From Impatiens glandulifera (lineage: Eukaryota; Streptophyta; Magnoliopsida; Ericales; Balsaminaceae): 64,000 nt of DNA. A model generated the notes under the pieces. The model made no database searches, had not been told where the DNA came from, and saw only the letters and a program-made list of their open reading frames with translations. Numbering within the stretch: position 1 is the first letter of the stretch; every line of letters begins with the position of its first letter. Shown here piece after piece: positions 34,413-45,385 of the stretch. The position numbers and the translations under genes are program-made. The stretch spans positions 120,059,877-120,123,876 of the forward strand of contig NC_061862.1 in NCBI RefSeq assembly GCF_907164915.1, given 5' to 3'.

Positions 34413-34954
34413 GTCTAGTAACTTATCTTTCAACTTCAAGTAGTGATTTCCAAAATACACTTGAGAATAAAATATCTAGAGAGAGAGTAAGTTGATTCAA
34501 GAAATCAAGCTTCTAGAAATATGTTGATTCAAAAATGAGAGAGAGAGAGCTTCAGCTCCCGTCTTGTAATTTCTGCTGGCCATCTGTTGTCTTTAGGAAG
34601 CAATATATTCTTCAAAAGCTTCAACGATCGAATCCTCCTTTTGGACACGTGTCAAGCGTCCATTGAAAGGCCGCCCATATTACACAAGTACAACAGGCAT
34701 TGTGCACATGTAACGTGGTCGTACCATACTGGTAGTGGCCAAATATTCTTCTATAATTGTCTTGCTCAGAACAAGTAGTGAGAAGAATATATACTTATGT
34801 GGTATTCATTCATTGAATGCAATTAGCTGGCTGTCAGCCTGCACAGGAGAGAGTGGAGCAGAGTAGCAGATAGCTAGCTGATAGTGGGTAGACGTTTGTT
34901 AACTTCAAACAGATGCTGAATCAAGGCATTAGAGGTGCTCCATTAGACTGCCAA

Positions 34955-36005
34955 GTCTAATGAGAGTTAGACGTCAACGTCTAATAGCTTGTTCCATTAG
35001 ACCACTAAGTGTAATGGAGTTAGACTGCCATGTCTAACTATATATCACTTCAGACTAATCGGAAGTAGTTAGACTGCCAACAATAACTTTACATCCCATT
35101 AGACCACCAAGTTTAATGGAGTTAGACTGCCAAGTCTAACTATATATCATTTCAAACTAATCTAAAGAAGTTTGACTGCCAATTCTAACTTTACATCCTA
35201 TTAGACCACCAAGTCTAACTACATATCACTTCAGACTAATCTGAAGGATTTAGACTACCAAATCTAACTTTACGTCCCATTAGACCACCAAGTCTAATGG
35301 AGTTAGACTGCCAAGTCTAACTTTACATCCCATTAGACCACCAAGTCTAATAGAGTTAGACTGTCAAGTCTAACTTTACATCCCATTAGACCACCAAGTC
35401 TAATAGAGTTAGACTGCCAAGTCTAACTTTACATCACTTCATACTAATCTGAAGGAGTTAGATTGTCAAGTCTAACTTTACATTCCATTAAACCACCAAG
35501 TCTAATAGAGTTAGACTAACAAGTCTAACTTTACATCCCATTAGACACCAAGTCTAATGAAGTTAGACTGCACGTCTAACTTCGTGTCTATTAGAATGCA
35601 CGTCTAACTACGTTCCAGTTAGACTGCACGTCTAACTTCGTGCATGTGAGACTGCACGTATAACTACGTGCCTGTTAGACTGCACGTCTAACTTCGTGCC
35701 TGTCAGATGGCACGTCTAACTACGTGTCTGTTAGACTGCACGTATAACTATGTGCCTATTAGATTGCATGTATAACTATGTGCCTATTAGACTGCACGTC
35801 TAACTACGTATTGACTTTGCTCGCTAACGTTGACTTTGAGCTGTGCATTAGACGCCCCACGTCTAACCACACATTAGACCCCCCACGTCTAACCACACAT
35901 TAGACCCCCCACGTCTAACCACACATTAGACGCCCCACGTCTAACTACACGTTGACATTGCTCACACGCGTTGACTTTGAGCTTTGCCTTAGACGTCTCA
36001 CTTAT
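34955..36005. repeat. TTAGAC/GTCTAA array in outer 3' LTR
   Basis: Repeats of the form CCATTAGACCACCAAGTCTAA and GTTAGACTGCCAAGTCTAAC, then from about 35560 GTTAGACTGCACGTCTAAC and from 35850 CATTAGACGCCCCACGTCTA. Each unit is an imperfect palindrome. Confidence 0.9.
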
Positions 36006-36059
36006 AACTATGCGTTGACTTTGCTCGTGCGCGTTGACTTTGAGTTGTGCCTGCAAATT

Positions 36060-36130
36060 AACAAAATAAGATTCGAACTCAGGTCACCTGTATGACAAGC
36101 AGGCATGCTTACCACTACACCACTTAAGAT
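36060..36130 (-). repeat. tRNA-Asp-derived segment in LTR U3
   Basis: The minus strand reads GTGTAGTGGTAAGCATGCCT, GCTTGTCATACAGGTGACC and TGAGTTCGAATC, lining up with tRNA-Asp(GUC): A box, GTC anticodon and B box are in place, but acceptor stems do not pair. A second copy is at 42640-42690 in the other LTR. It is probably a SINE head fixed in the LTR, not a functional tRNA. Confidence 0.6.
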
Positions 36131-36419
36131 GTTGATATCTAAATATATATTTATATATTTGATATGACTAACAATTATTGAACTTAGTTTTATCCATTTA
36201 TTATCAAAAACCATTTCATCAATCATCAAATCAAAATTGTTAAGTTATTTAAATCAATTAAAAATCTTAATCCAACAATTTCTCCCTTTTTAATTATTTA
36301 AACTAAATTATCAAAACCATTTTAAACATTAAAAATCTTAACCCACCAATTTCTCCCTTTTTTATTATTTAAACTAAATTATAAAAACTAGTTGAGTTCA
36401 TGATATAAAATTTTTTTTG

Positions 36420-36520
36420 GCATTATCATTATTTAACAATCCTAAAAATATTTCTAAGGTACGAAAACTTAGACTCGAGAAGTGGCTTTGTGAAGATGTC
36501 AGCCACTTCAGACTACTGCT
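36420..36520 (-). pseudogene. RNase H stub of outer element
   Basis: The minus strand encodes VADIFTKPLLESKFSYLRN, the last residues of copia RNase H. It lies directly beyond the gag end, so all of protease, integrase and RT is deleted between about 36525 and 36620. Confidence 0.65.
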
Positions 36521-36621
36521 TGTCATATGCTATGTCCGAGCAGTAGGCTGTCCAGATGTTGTTTTGCTCTTCCAAGCTGCTTTCCTATTTTACCTGCATT
36601 CAAAGACAATAAATCTGGTTC

Positions 36622-37818
36622 TCAATTTTCTTTGGGTCTGTGGCTTATTAGTCCCTTGGGAATCCATACATTGATTATTTTTATGGATTTCCCATGTTGC
36701 GTTGTGATAAGTGCGTATGATTTAGGCTTAGCAGACGTCTTCTTGCTAGTAATTGAACTGTTAACCTTAGATGATGGTTTTTGTCTAAAACTCCTTAACT
36801 TCCTCTCAGGTTTTAATATGCCAGACTTGCTGGCTGTTTTCTTCTTACATTTCAGCCAGCTAATAGTCGGCGGAGCATAAATAAAGTCATCGTTCAAGGT
36901 TAGCTTCTCACAGCTTAAGTTAGTTCCATTATCTATTAAGCTCCTTTTGACAAAGTTTATAGACTTAAACTTGTTAGTTTCTAGGTTCAACTTTTTACAG
37001 GACTGGTCTGGGTCATTGCTGTCAAATCCTAAACTAGATTTGTATCCGGTATGCCTCAGCATATGAATTTGTTGTCTGACAGCGTCTCTAGATTTTGTCC
37101 ATGAACTGACCACATACTTCAACCGTCTATTTTCAGAAGATAGGACCTCAACATTTTCTTTGAGCATCTCATTCTCATACGATATCTAAACTACTTTGTT
37201 TTCAGAAAATTTTGGTTTAGAAACTTGTGATGAAAAAGAGTAATCAGGTTCATATTTTAGTTTCATTTCATTGAATGAGTCTGATAACTTTTTGTACTCA
37301 ATGACTATGTCATTGAGTGCATAAGTTAAATCATCTTGAGTAAAATCTTCTGAAGAGAAATCAAATACCTTAGGTTGATCATATATCAACAACCATGTGA
37401 CGACTTCTGTATCACTTTCACCAGATGAGTCTTCTGAGTCGCTATCGGCCCTTTTGGACTTGTTTTCAGTACATATAAGAACCTTCTGATCTTTTTGGTT
37501 CTTCTTCATTTGAACTTGATGGCCATAGATCTGAATCAGCTTCTCCCAGATTTCTTTAGCGGAGGAGCAAGACTTGATCTCATAAAATATATTCATGTTG
37601 ATTGACTAGTATATGATATTTTTGGCGACATTATCCGGGTTGTTCATCATTTTATCTTCAGTCGTCCAGCTACATCTTGGCTCCATAATCTTTATGGGAC
37701 CATCAGTAATGACACTCCGCATATTGCAATCAAGAGCAGCCAAGTGCGCATGCATTCTCATCATCCAATAATCGTAGTTTTCTTTCGAAAGTAGAGGGAT
37801 ATCGTTGATAATAGACAT
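36622..37818 (-). pseudogene. Outer element gag, internally deleted
   Basis: Starts MSIINDIPLLSKENYDYWMM, a SIRE-type Gag opening, and ends with INVWIPKGLISHRPKEN, the standard Gag C-terminus. A single frame holds stops at about 37606 and 37186. A deletion after KEIWEKLIQIYGHQVQ removes the rest of the Gag domain and the zinc knuckle; the frame resumes in an acidic Ser/Asp-rich stretch (SDSEDSSGESDTE). It may still be transcribed from the LTR but lacks the RNA-binding motif. Confidence 0.75.
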
Positions 37819-37854
37819 GATTTAGGTTCTTGAAGCTTGAAAATAGAAAACAGG

Positions 37855-37866
37855 TCTCTGATACCA
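37855..37866 (-). promoter_or_regulatory. Primer-binding site of outer element
   Basis: The minus strand reads TGGTATCAGAGA just inside the LTR end CCTATCA. Confidence 0.8.
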
Positions 37867-38379
37867 TTTGATAGGATCGGCGGCACCAATAGAGACGGGA
37901 GTCTGGCTATTGATGACGGCTTCGGACAAACGAGTTGATAAAAATCCTATTATGGATTAATATCACTTTTTATTCATCACAAACCCTTGCAAACTCTTGA
38001 AGCGATTTAAGTACGGAAACGTTTGCTCAGGTTTGACGCTAAGAACCAACGAAAGAATAAAGGACCGAAACAAGAAGACACAACAGTTTGTTTATGGATG
38101 TTCGGAGCAAAACTCTGCTACGTCACCCCTTCTTCCAACCACAAATACAAGAGGCACTATGCACATGGAACGTGGTCGTACACAACTATGTCCTAATATT
38201 CTTCTATAATTGTCCTGCACAGAACAAGTAGTGAGAAGAATATTTTCTTAGGTGGCATTCATTCATTGGATGCACTAGTTGGTTGTCAGACTGCATAGGA
38301 GAGAGTAGAGCAGATTAACAGACATCTAGTTGATAGTGGGTAGACGTATGCTAACTTCAAACAGTTGCTGAAGCAAGGA

Positions 38380-39025
38380 ATTAGACGTGCTCCATTAGAC
38401 TGCCAAGTCTAATGAGAGTTAGACTTCAACGTCTAATAGTGTGTTCCATTAGACCACCAAGTCTAATGGAGTTAGACTGCCAAGTCTAACTTTATATCAC
38501 TTAAAACTAATCTGAAGAAGTTAGACTGCCAAGTCTAACTTTACATCCCATTAGACCACTACGTCTAATGGAGTTAGACTGCCAAGTCTAACTATATATC
38601 ACTTTAGACTAAACTGAAGGAGTTAGACTGCCAATTCTAACTTCACATCCCATTAGACCACCAAGTCTAATGGAGTTAGACTTCCAAGTCTAACTACATA
38701 TCACTTCAGACTAATCTGAAGGAGTTAGACTGCCAAGTCTAACTTTACATTCCATTAGACACCAAGTCTAATGAAGTTAGACTTCCAAGTCTCACTTTAC
38801 ATCACATTAGACCACCAAGTCTAATGGAGTTAGACTGCCAACTCTAACTTTACATTACTTAAGACTAATCTGAAGGAGTTAGACTTCCTAGTCTAACTTT
38901 ATATCCCATTGGACACCAAGTCTAATGGAGTTAGACTGCATGTCTAACTATGTGACTGTTAAACGACACGTCTAACTTCGTGCCTGTTAGATTGCATGTC
39001 TAACTACGTGCCTGTTAGACTTTGC
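38380..39025. repeat. TTAGAC/GTCTAA array in outer 5' LTR
   Basis: Same repeat class as 34955-36005; the array is cut at 39037 by the nested element and resumes at 42390-42490. Confidence 0.9.
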
Positions 39026-39037
39026 TCGCGTGCGTTG

Positions 39038-39553
39038 TGTCACAGCCCAATCTTCCTGGCCTAGGAAGAGGAGGCTTAAGGAGAACGTCACGACCCAATA
39101 TTCCTGGCCCAAAAAGAGGAGGATGCTTAAGCCCGCTTAATCCCAACGCAAACAATATTCTAGCTGGAAGGCAGGTGATTGATTGACGCGTCACTAATTG
39201 ATACTTATAAGGAATGTCCTTGATTAGTCCTTCACTGATTGGCTATTAGAAGGAATCCCTAAATTAGTGCATCACTGATTGACACTTATAAGGAATGTCC
39301 TAAATTAGTGTGTCATTAATGTAATAGCTAGAATTAGTCCTATAAATACCTGTGAGTTATTACATTATTAATCACCAAGTATTCGAGTAATATAATCCTA
39401 TTCTTTGTAAGAGTTAATCTCTCTCTAGAATTCTTGTGTCAATTCTATTTAACGCCGAGTGTTGCGTCGAGTAAGGCTGACTAGTTACTCGTTTTTGCGA
39501 AGATCGTAACTAGTGCCAGACGGATCATCAGTGAAAAGACTGAGCCCGTGATA
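39038..39553 (+). repeat. 5' LTR of gag-protease element
   Basis: 516 bp; TATAAATA at 39341-39348. The opening GC-rich repeat CAGCCCAATCTTCCTGGCC is partly duplicated within the LTR. Confidence 0.88.
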
Positions 39554-39571
39554 ATTGGGATCAGAGCTGAA

Positions 39572-41656
39572 ATGATGAAGAGATCGGAAGAAAATTCAAA
39601 GGTCGTGGATGAAGTAGAGAATCTTCCCCACGGGACCGGAGAAGATGGTAGGAACTCTCGCAAGGTTCAAGCGGGAGGAACCAAAGCTACCAAAGAAAGA
39701 GAAAGATTAAGAGACGCTATCGTTGACATTATCGCCAGGTTGGAGAAGGTAGAACTCACCGTGGCGTACAAACAAGATAATGCCGGGGACCTAGATGAAC
39801 GCATTTCCGAGCTTGAGAAGGAGAGAGACGATCTCCGAGAAGGAATGCAAGATGCCCTGAACGAAGAATTGTTCAAATGTCAAGAGCAAACTAGGATCGT
39901 GGAGCAGACCCTCCTTGGTGAAATCAATACCTTGACCGAGAAACTCGAAGTAATGTCATCTAAATTACAATCCACCGAAGAGGATGTGGCGTTACTCAAG
40001 AAGGCAGTTACGCAAGAGTGCGGACGTGCGCCTGTAGGAGTCCCCAATCCGATAAGGATAGACATTCCAAGACCTAAAGCGTATTTAGGCGAGAGGATTG
40101 CGAAAGAGATCGACAACTTCTTATGGAGTCTGGACTAGTATTTCAAAGCACTCGGCCTAGTAGAAGAGGCGAGGAAGATAGATACTTCCACGACATACCT
40201 GGAAGACACCACAATGTTGTGGTGGAGGCGAAGGAGTAGCGACAGTGAAAGAGATACGTGTTCTATCAATACCTGGGGTGAATTCAAGGAGGAACTCAAG
40301 AGACAGTTCTATCCTGAAAACGCCATTCGAGAAGCAAGGGCCAAGTTGCGGCGACTCTCACAAAGAGGGAGTATCAAGGAGTATGTCAAGGAGTTCATCG
40401 CTACTCTCTTTGAGATCCCTAACTACTCAGACGATGAAGCCTTGTTCGCCTTCACTGATGGTCTACAAATGTGGGCCAAGTTGGAGTTGGAACGTCGTAG
40501 TGTCCAAGATCTAAGCTCCGCTATTGTCGTGGCTGAATCACTCGTCGAAATGAGAAGGCAAGAGAAACCAAAGTCGACCTATGAGAGGAACGACAAGAGG
40601 GAAAATGGTGGAAACCATATCTACAATAATGAAGACCCAATTAAGTCTACCAAACCCAATGGTAGAGAAGATTAGGATGAGAAATGTGGAGAGAAACCCC
40701 GTATAAAGTGTTTCTTTTGTGAAGGGCCATATAGGGCAAGAGAGTGCCCTATGAAGAACAAACTATCAGCATTGATGGAGGAGCAAGAACGCCTCCACGA
40801 TGAAGCTCGACTGGGGTCGTTAAACATAATTAGTGTCGTTACAACAAATTTTGATGAGCCAAAGTCCGCGAAGAAAGGACGACTATTTGTAGAAACTAAA
40901 GTAAGAAACCAAATGGTTAAAGCCTTGTTGGATACGAGAGCCAACAACAATTTTCTAGAGGTGAAGGAGGCGAGAAGACTGGGGATCAAGTTCACCAAGG
41001 AGAAAGGGTGGCTTAAAGCAGTCAACTCGGCACCAAGTGCAACTTATAAAATTGCTCGTAATGTAAAGATTAACTTGGGGGAGTGGACCGACCTTTTGGA
41101 TTTCTCCATTATCGACATGGACAAGTACAAAATGGTTCTAGGCATAGAGTTCCTAGACAAGGTAAATACCATCCTACTCCCTTCTGGCAATATGATGCAC
41201 ATTCTAGAGCAAGGTAATACTCGCACAATACCTTTAACAAGAGAGGGCAAGAGAAAAGCTAGGCACCTATCTTCCATGCAACTCTCAAAAGGTGCGGAGA
41301 GGACCTACCCATCATCTTTTGTCACCGTGAAAGAAGATGAGAAAACTGCGTTCAAAGAGAAGATACCTCTAGAGGTTACAACTGTCCTAGAGAATGGTAA
41401 CAATGTAATGCCCATTGGATTATCAGAGAAACTCCACCATAAGAGAGAGGTGGATCACAGAGAAGAGTTAGTCAAATGCACTAAACTATCGACGATTGTA
41501 TTTTAACGCATTAAACCTCCCAAATTGGAGGATTTGAAGAGACAACCGGATAAGTTTCCATTCAAGAAAGAGAAGTGCGAAATAGCCAACACTGCCAAAA
41601 GAATGAAGAAATTGGAGGACAAGAAGAGAAGACACTTGGAGTTCGGAGGAAACTGA
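39572..41656 (+). pseudogene. Gag-protease of nested element
   Basis: The first ATG after the primer site is at 39572. A single frame continues to 41656 with stops at 40136, 40673 and 41504. The N-terminal third is coiled-coil (LDERISELEKERDDLREG). A Ty3-type retrotransposon Gag domain follows (TMLWWRRR, FKEELKRQFYPEN, LSQRGSIKEYVKEF). The zinc knuckle CFFCEGPYRAREC has Tyr where the CX2CX3HX4C pattern needs His. The retropepsin-like domain reads LLDTRANNNFL, with Arg in place of the Gly of DTG, and later YKMVLGIEFLDK. Both key sites are therefore damaged. The frame stops well before any RT. Confidence 0.8.
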
Positions 41657-41861
41657 GTGATAATAAAACTTCTCCTCCATCAAGAGAGACAGTTTTCCAA
41701 AGTTTATAAGGGTCTTGTGAGGCAATACGAAGGCCCTTTCTTAGAGAAGAAACGGGTTAGAAAGCCAGCATGTCGCTCAAAACTTTTATCTTATGTGGAG
41801 ACATCATCCAGGCCTACAAGGAGGAAGCGACGAGGATGTCGCCAGATTGAGTGGGGGAGAA

Positions 41862-42377
41862 TGTCACAGCCCAATCTTCTTGGCCCAGGAAGAGGAGGCT
41901 TAAGGAGAACGTCACGACCCAATATTCCTGGCCCAAGAAGAGGAGGAGGCTTAAACCTGCTTAAGCCCAACGCAAAGAATATTCTAGCTGGAAGGCAGGT
42001 GCTTGATTGACGCATCACTAATTGATACTTAAAAGGAATGTCCTTGATTAGTCCATCACTGATTGACAATTAGAAGGAATCCCTAAATTAGTGCATCACT
42101 GATTGACACTTATAAGGAATGTCCTAAATTAGTGTGTCATTAATGTAATAGCTAAAATTAGTCCTATAAATACCTGTGAGGTATTACATTGTAAATCAAC
42201 AAGTATTCGAGTAATATAATCATATTCTTTGTAAGAGTTACTCTCTCTCTAGAATTCTTGTGTCAATTCTATTAAACGCCGAGTGTTGCGTCGAGTAAGG
42301 CTGACTAGTTACTCGTTCTTAAGAAGATCGTAACTAGTGTCGCACGGATCGTTAGTGAAAAGGCTTAGCCTGTGACA
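41862..42377 (+). repeat. 3' LTR of gag-protease element
   Basis: 516 bp, near-identical to the 5' LTR; ends TGTGACA, followed by GTTGACTTGG. Confidence 0.88.
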
Positions 42378-42500
42378 GTTGACTTGGAGCTATGCATTAG
42401 ACGCCCCACGTCTAACCACACATTAGACGCCCCACATTTAACTACGCATTGACTTTGAGCTATTCCTTAGACGCCGCACGTCTAACTACGCGTTGACTTT

Positions 42501-42640
42501 GAGATGTGCCTGCAAATTAAAAAAACTCTAACTATTAATTCTGCACCTGGTGAGATTTGAACTCAGGTTTGAGATGTGCCTGCAAATTAAAAAAACTCTA
42601 ATTATTAATTTTGCACCTGGTGAGATTCGAACTCAGGTCA
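42501..42640. repeat. 70-bp tandem duplication in outer 5' LTR
   Basis: GAGATGTGCCTGCAAATTAA starts two adjacent 70-bp copies at 42501 and 42571, absent from the 3' LTR. They abut the tRNA-Asp-like segment, whose B-box end is included in the copy. Confidence 0.85.
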
Positions 42641-42690
42641 CCTGTATGACAGGCGGGCATGTTTACCACTACACCACCTAAGATGTATAT
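42640..42690 (-). repeat. tRNA-Asp-derived segment, second LTR copy
   Basis: The minus strand reads AGTGGTAAACATGCCCGCC, TGTCATACAGGTGACC and TGAGTTCGAATC; closer to tRNA-Asp than the 3' LTR copy in the anticodon stem. Confidence 0.6.
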
Positions 42691-42819
42691 ATCTAAATAT
42701 ATATTTATATATTTGATATGACTAACAATTATTGAACTTAGTTTTATCCATGTATTATCAAAAAAACCATTTCATCAATCATCAAATCAAATTTGTTAAG
42801 TTATTTTAAATCAATTAAA

Positions 42820-42976
42820 AATCTTAACCCAACAATTTCTCCCTTTTTAATTATTTAAACTAAATTATCAAAACTAGTTTAAACATTAAAAATCTTAACC
42901 CAACAATTTCTCCCTTTTTAATTATTTAAACTAAATTATCAAAACCAGTTTAAACATTAAAAATCTTAACCCAACA
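42820..42976 (-). repeat. Three 71-bp LTR-start/purine-tract cassettes
   Basis: AAAATCTTAACCCAACA (complement of the LTR start) ends at 42834, 42905 and 42976, exactly 71 bp apart, the first two followed by ATTTCTCCCTTTTTAATTA. The 3' LTR has two such copies. The true outer end is 42976, since CACAC target duplicates border it. Confidence 0.85.
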
Positions 42977-42981
42977 CACAC

Positions 42982-43649
42982 TTTTGTAAACAAACCTTAA
43001 AACCACCTTCTTTAAATAGAAAACCCTTTATGAAAACCCATTAAATGTTGTGTGAACTATCTTCCACAATTTGCAACATCGAATAATCACTCCACCTTTT
43101 TTTCAACTAAAATTTTCAACCTCTACATTGATGAATATCAAATCTCTTAAGAGATAAATAAAAAATCTCCATCTTTAAGGTATTCAATCAAAATCAATAT
43201 ATATAAAACAAATCTATGATTAAAGCCAAACAAAGCTTTAAGAACATGATTAAAATCAAACAAGATTTTTATTTGTGAAAATTGGAATAAAAAAAGTCCT
43301 TAAACCTATTTTTGTGAAATAAAACGAGACTTAAAGAAATAGTCATAGTTGTTGACCACTTCAAGGATTCTTGATTGGCTCATTCTCTCTATATATATTA
43401 TATTATATCATAATATAATATCTATATAATAGATAGATAAATATATTTTTTCCTTTTTATATTTTAATTGACCATATATCCCAAATTAAAATAATTTAAA
43501 AGAATAAACCTCATCTTCTTCGTTCTAGTATCGTTCTCTACACGACGACTTTTCGTCACCTACGACCATTGGTGCCTTCGGGAATAATAAAAGACACGTT
43601 CTCTTCTTCTCTTTTCTTCTCAAGACATCGTCACTCAAAACTAATAAAT
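42982..43649. other. AT-rich intergenic DNA
   Basis: Older DNA between the outer element and element 2, continuous with 20372 leftward and 57170 rightward. No gene recognised; includes AT-rich ATATAATATAT stretches near 43390-43440. Confidence 0.6.
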
Positions 43650-43654
43650 ATTTT

Positions 43655-45026
43655 TGTTAGGATCTAGGTCGCGGCTGGGGGACCGGGGTTGGCCGGTTAG
43701 CGCCTTTTACTCAAAGGGTGGTGATTAATTCGGTTAAAGATTAATACCGGGGTTTCAATACTACACAAACTGTCACAAACCTTTGAACAAGGTTCAAGCG
43801 CGGAAGTGGTTTGTTTTAGGTTGAAGCAACACACACACGAGATAGGCAGAACTGGATTTTTTTTTAGAACGCTGGGTTCCGCTGCTCCTATGGAGTGCGA
43901 CTAATCCCCGCGGGTTATGTACATTGCCCGCAAACATACTTAACCAATTAACCAGGCGCAGAACTTGTCGCCTGACGGGCTCGAACCGAGGACCTCATGG
44001 AGGCATGGGGGATATCCACCTCTTGTTGCCACTAGGCTAGAAGCGGATTTGAATAAGACAGGTTTGGAGATTGCTGGGTCGGTTTTGGAGCTTAGTAATT
44101 CGGTTGGAGCGGTATTAGTAGGTTAGTGCAGATCGGTTATAAAGTAAATCAGGCGGAAAGTAAATAACAAGACAGGTTTTTATGGATGTTCGGAGATAAA
44201 ACTCCTACATCACCCCTTCCTCTCGAAACCGCGAGAAGGATATTCACTAAGGAATACAAACACAATCCGATCGAGACTTATTTCCTGCTCGATAACACCC
44301 GTACAATTTTAACCGAAATTGTAGAATACACTTCAAATAAGCGCTTAAGCTTTTCTAGGGATATAACACAATCTTTTACTTAGGCTGTAGAAAATTCAGA
44401 ACTTGTAACCCGCATTTATTCCTCTTCAGCTCCTTCTTTTATAGGTTAAATGTGCCAACAGTCACATTTCATTTCCTTGAATCTGATTGGTTGAGCAGAG
44501 GTTCATTGATTCAGACCTGGCGGTCTAGTCTTATAGTGTGTAGGTCAAACCGGCTAGGTTTGTCTTTTACTCAATATGGCAACTATCGGTTGGACAGTTG
44601 CCTGTACCTGGAAGATTGCCTTTCTGATTTATCTTGAAGTGGAAAGATCTTGTAGGACGGTCTTCTGCAGCCTGCAGACTTTACTCAGACATGTATGAAT
44701 ATGGCAATATTCAGTCTGTTCCTTCGGTATCATTCTCAACAGATACTCGGAGTGTCTTTTTATGCTGGTCGGTTTAATTTATGTTAACCGGATGACTTCC
44801 GGTTTTTCCATGGCTTCTGATTGACCGACTGTTTAATTGATTCTGGCCTTCTGATTTGACCGATCTTGTCTTTCTTGTTCGGTCATGTTTTTGGTCAGTT
44901 TAATTGCTTGACCGATTGAGTTTCTTAACCGGTTGAGTTCTTTGACTGGTTCGATTCTTTACCTGTTCCTGCACAAGGGATTTGTTTTTGTTAAGTTTTA
45001 TTTAACCGATCTAATTTTATCTAACA
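43655..45026 (-). repeat. Element 2 3' LTR (with SINE)
   Basis: Plus-strand left end TGTTAGGATCTAGG, right end TTTTATCTAACA. The 210-bp excess over the 5' LTR is explained by a SINE and its duplicated target near 43854-44050. Conserved block at 44180-44218. Confidence 0.92.
43860..44043 (-). mobile_element. tRNA-derived SINE inserted in LTR
   Basis: About 184 bp. On the minus strand it begins GCTTCTAGCC; the A box TAGCCTAGTGG and B box GGTTCGAGCCC lie about 60 bp apart, and it ends GTTCTAAAAAAAAA. The flanks share GGATTT (43854-43859 and 44045-44050), and the empty site is preserved in the 5' LTR near 56190. This is a complete-looking SINE with Pol III promoter boxes. Confidence 0.85.
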
Positions 45027-45290
45027 ATTTCTCCCTTTTTAATTATTTTATATAAAATATTCAAAATCATGTAAAAATGTAAATGTAGGTCGGTTTTGTT
45101 TTTAAGAATTTTATTTGGCCGGATTTTTGGAAACTGACTTGGGAGAATTTTTCGAAAAATTTTGGAAAATTTTGAGAAAAAATTTTTAAAATTTTTTTAT
45201 CTTTTATCTTATCAATTTATCCCTTTTTGATTATTTTATTTAAAATATTCAAAATCATGTAAAAATGTAAATGTAAGCCGGTTTCCAAAA
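45027..45290 (-). promoter_or_regulatory. Duplicated polypurine-tract cassette of element 2
   Basis: On the plus strand AACAATTTCTCCCTTTTTAA (45024-45043) and ATCAATTTATCCCTTTTTGA (about 45212-45231) each precede a block containing ATTCAAAATCATGTAAAAAT. It parallels 32900-33123 in element 1, so the duplication predates their split. Confidence 0.75.
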
Positions 45291-45385
45291 ATCACTTTAT
45301 AGATATATGAGAAATATGCTAAGGCAAAAATACTATATATATAAAACCGAAATTAGACATAAGTAAAAAGTAGTAAATGAAGCCC

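Larger units (their letters stand above)
34413..36348 (-). repeat. Outer element 3' LTR, main piece
   Basis: Contains the TTAGAC/GTCTAA array (34955-36005), a tRNA-Asp-like segment (36060-36130), and two LTR starts 71 bp apart on the minus strand: TGTTGGATTAAG from 36277 and TGGTGGGTTAAG from 36348, each preceded by an AAAAAGGGAGAAAT-type purine tract. Confidence 0.85.
39038..42377 (+). mobile_element. Gag-protease-only LTR element (TR-GAG-like)
   Basis: 3.34 kb with two 516-bp LTRs (39038-39553, 41862-42377), beginning TGTCACAGCCC and ending GTGATA/GTGACA. The flank GTTG is repeated on both sides, and the uninterrupted site is recoverable from the surrounding GCGTTGACTTTGAGC repeat. Inside are a primer site (TGGGATCAGAGC, 39556), a Gag-protease frame and a purine tract (GAGTGGGGGAGAA, 41849-41861). 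No RT, RNase H or integrase is present, so it would depend on an autonomous partner. This organisation matches the non-autonomous class described as TR-GAG. Confidence 0.85.
20378..42976 (-). mobile_element. Pol-deleted SIRE-like copia element hosting two nested insertions
   Basis: Target duplications CACAC flank both ends (20373-20377 and 42977-42981). On the minus strand the order is 5' LTR (42976 down to 37869), primer site, broken gag (37818-36622), a stub of RNase H, purine tracts, and 3' LTR (36348 down to 20378). The 3' LTR is split by element 1 and the 5' LTR by a gag-protease element. Nearly all of pol is deleted, leaving a non-autonomous derivative of about 5.6 kb without the insertions. 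Confidence 0.85.
37869..42976 (-). repeat. Outer element 5' LTR with nested gag-protease element
   Basis: Plus-strand left end TGATAGGATCGG, right end AACCCAACA followed by the CACAC target duplicate. Without the insertion at 39038-42377 it is about 1.76 kb, some 560 bp shorter than the 3' LTR. The missing part begins near 38140, where the sequence jumps from CTTCCAACCAC to a region matching 34685. Confidence 0.85.

Noticed and set aside
34955..36005. CRISPR-like repeat array
   Set aside because: Repeats are short palindromic hexamers with linkers that are themselves repeated; the context is a plant LTR, with no spacer diversity or cas genes.
36060..36130. Functional nuclear tRNA-Asp gene
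   Set aside because: Anticodon and box motifs are present but the acceptor stem does not pair and the copy sits in a repeated LTR.
39548..39571. Frame start at 39548 for the nested gag
   Set aside because: The codon there is GTG inside the LTR end and primer site; the first ATG is at 39572.
44186..44383. Small plus-strand frame in both LTRs of element 2 (also 56342-56539)
   Set aside because: Conserved only because the two LTRs are near-identical; in element 1 LTRs the frame is not preserved.
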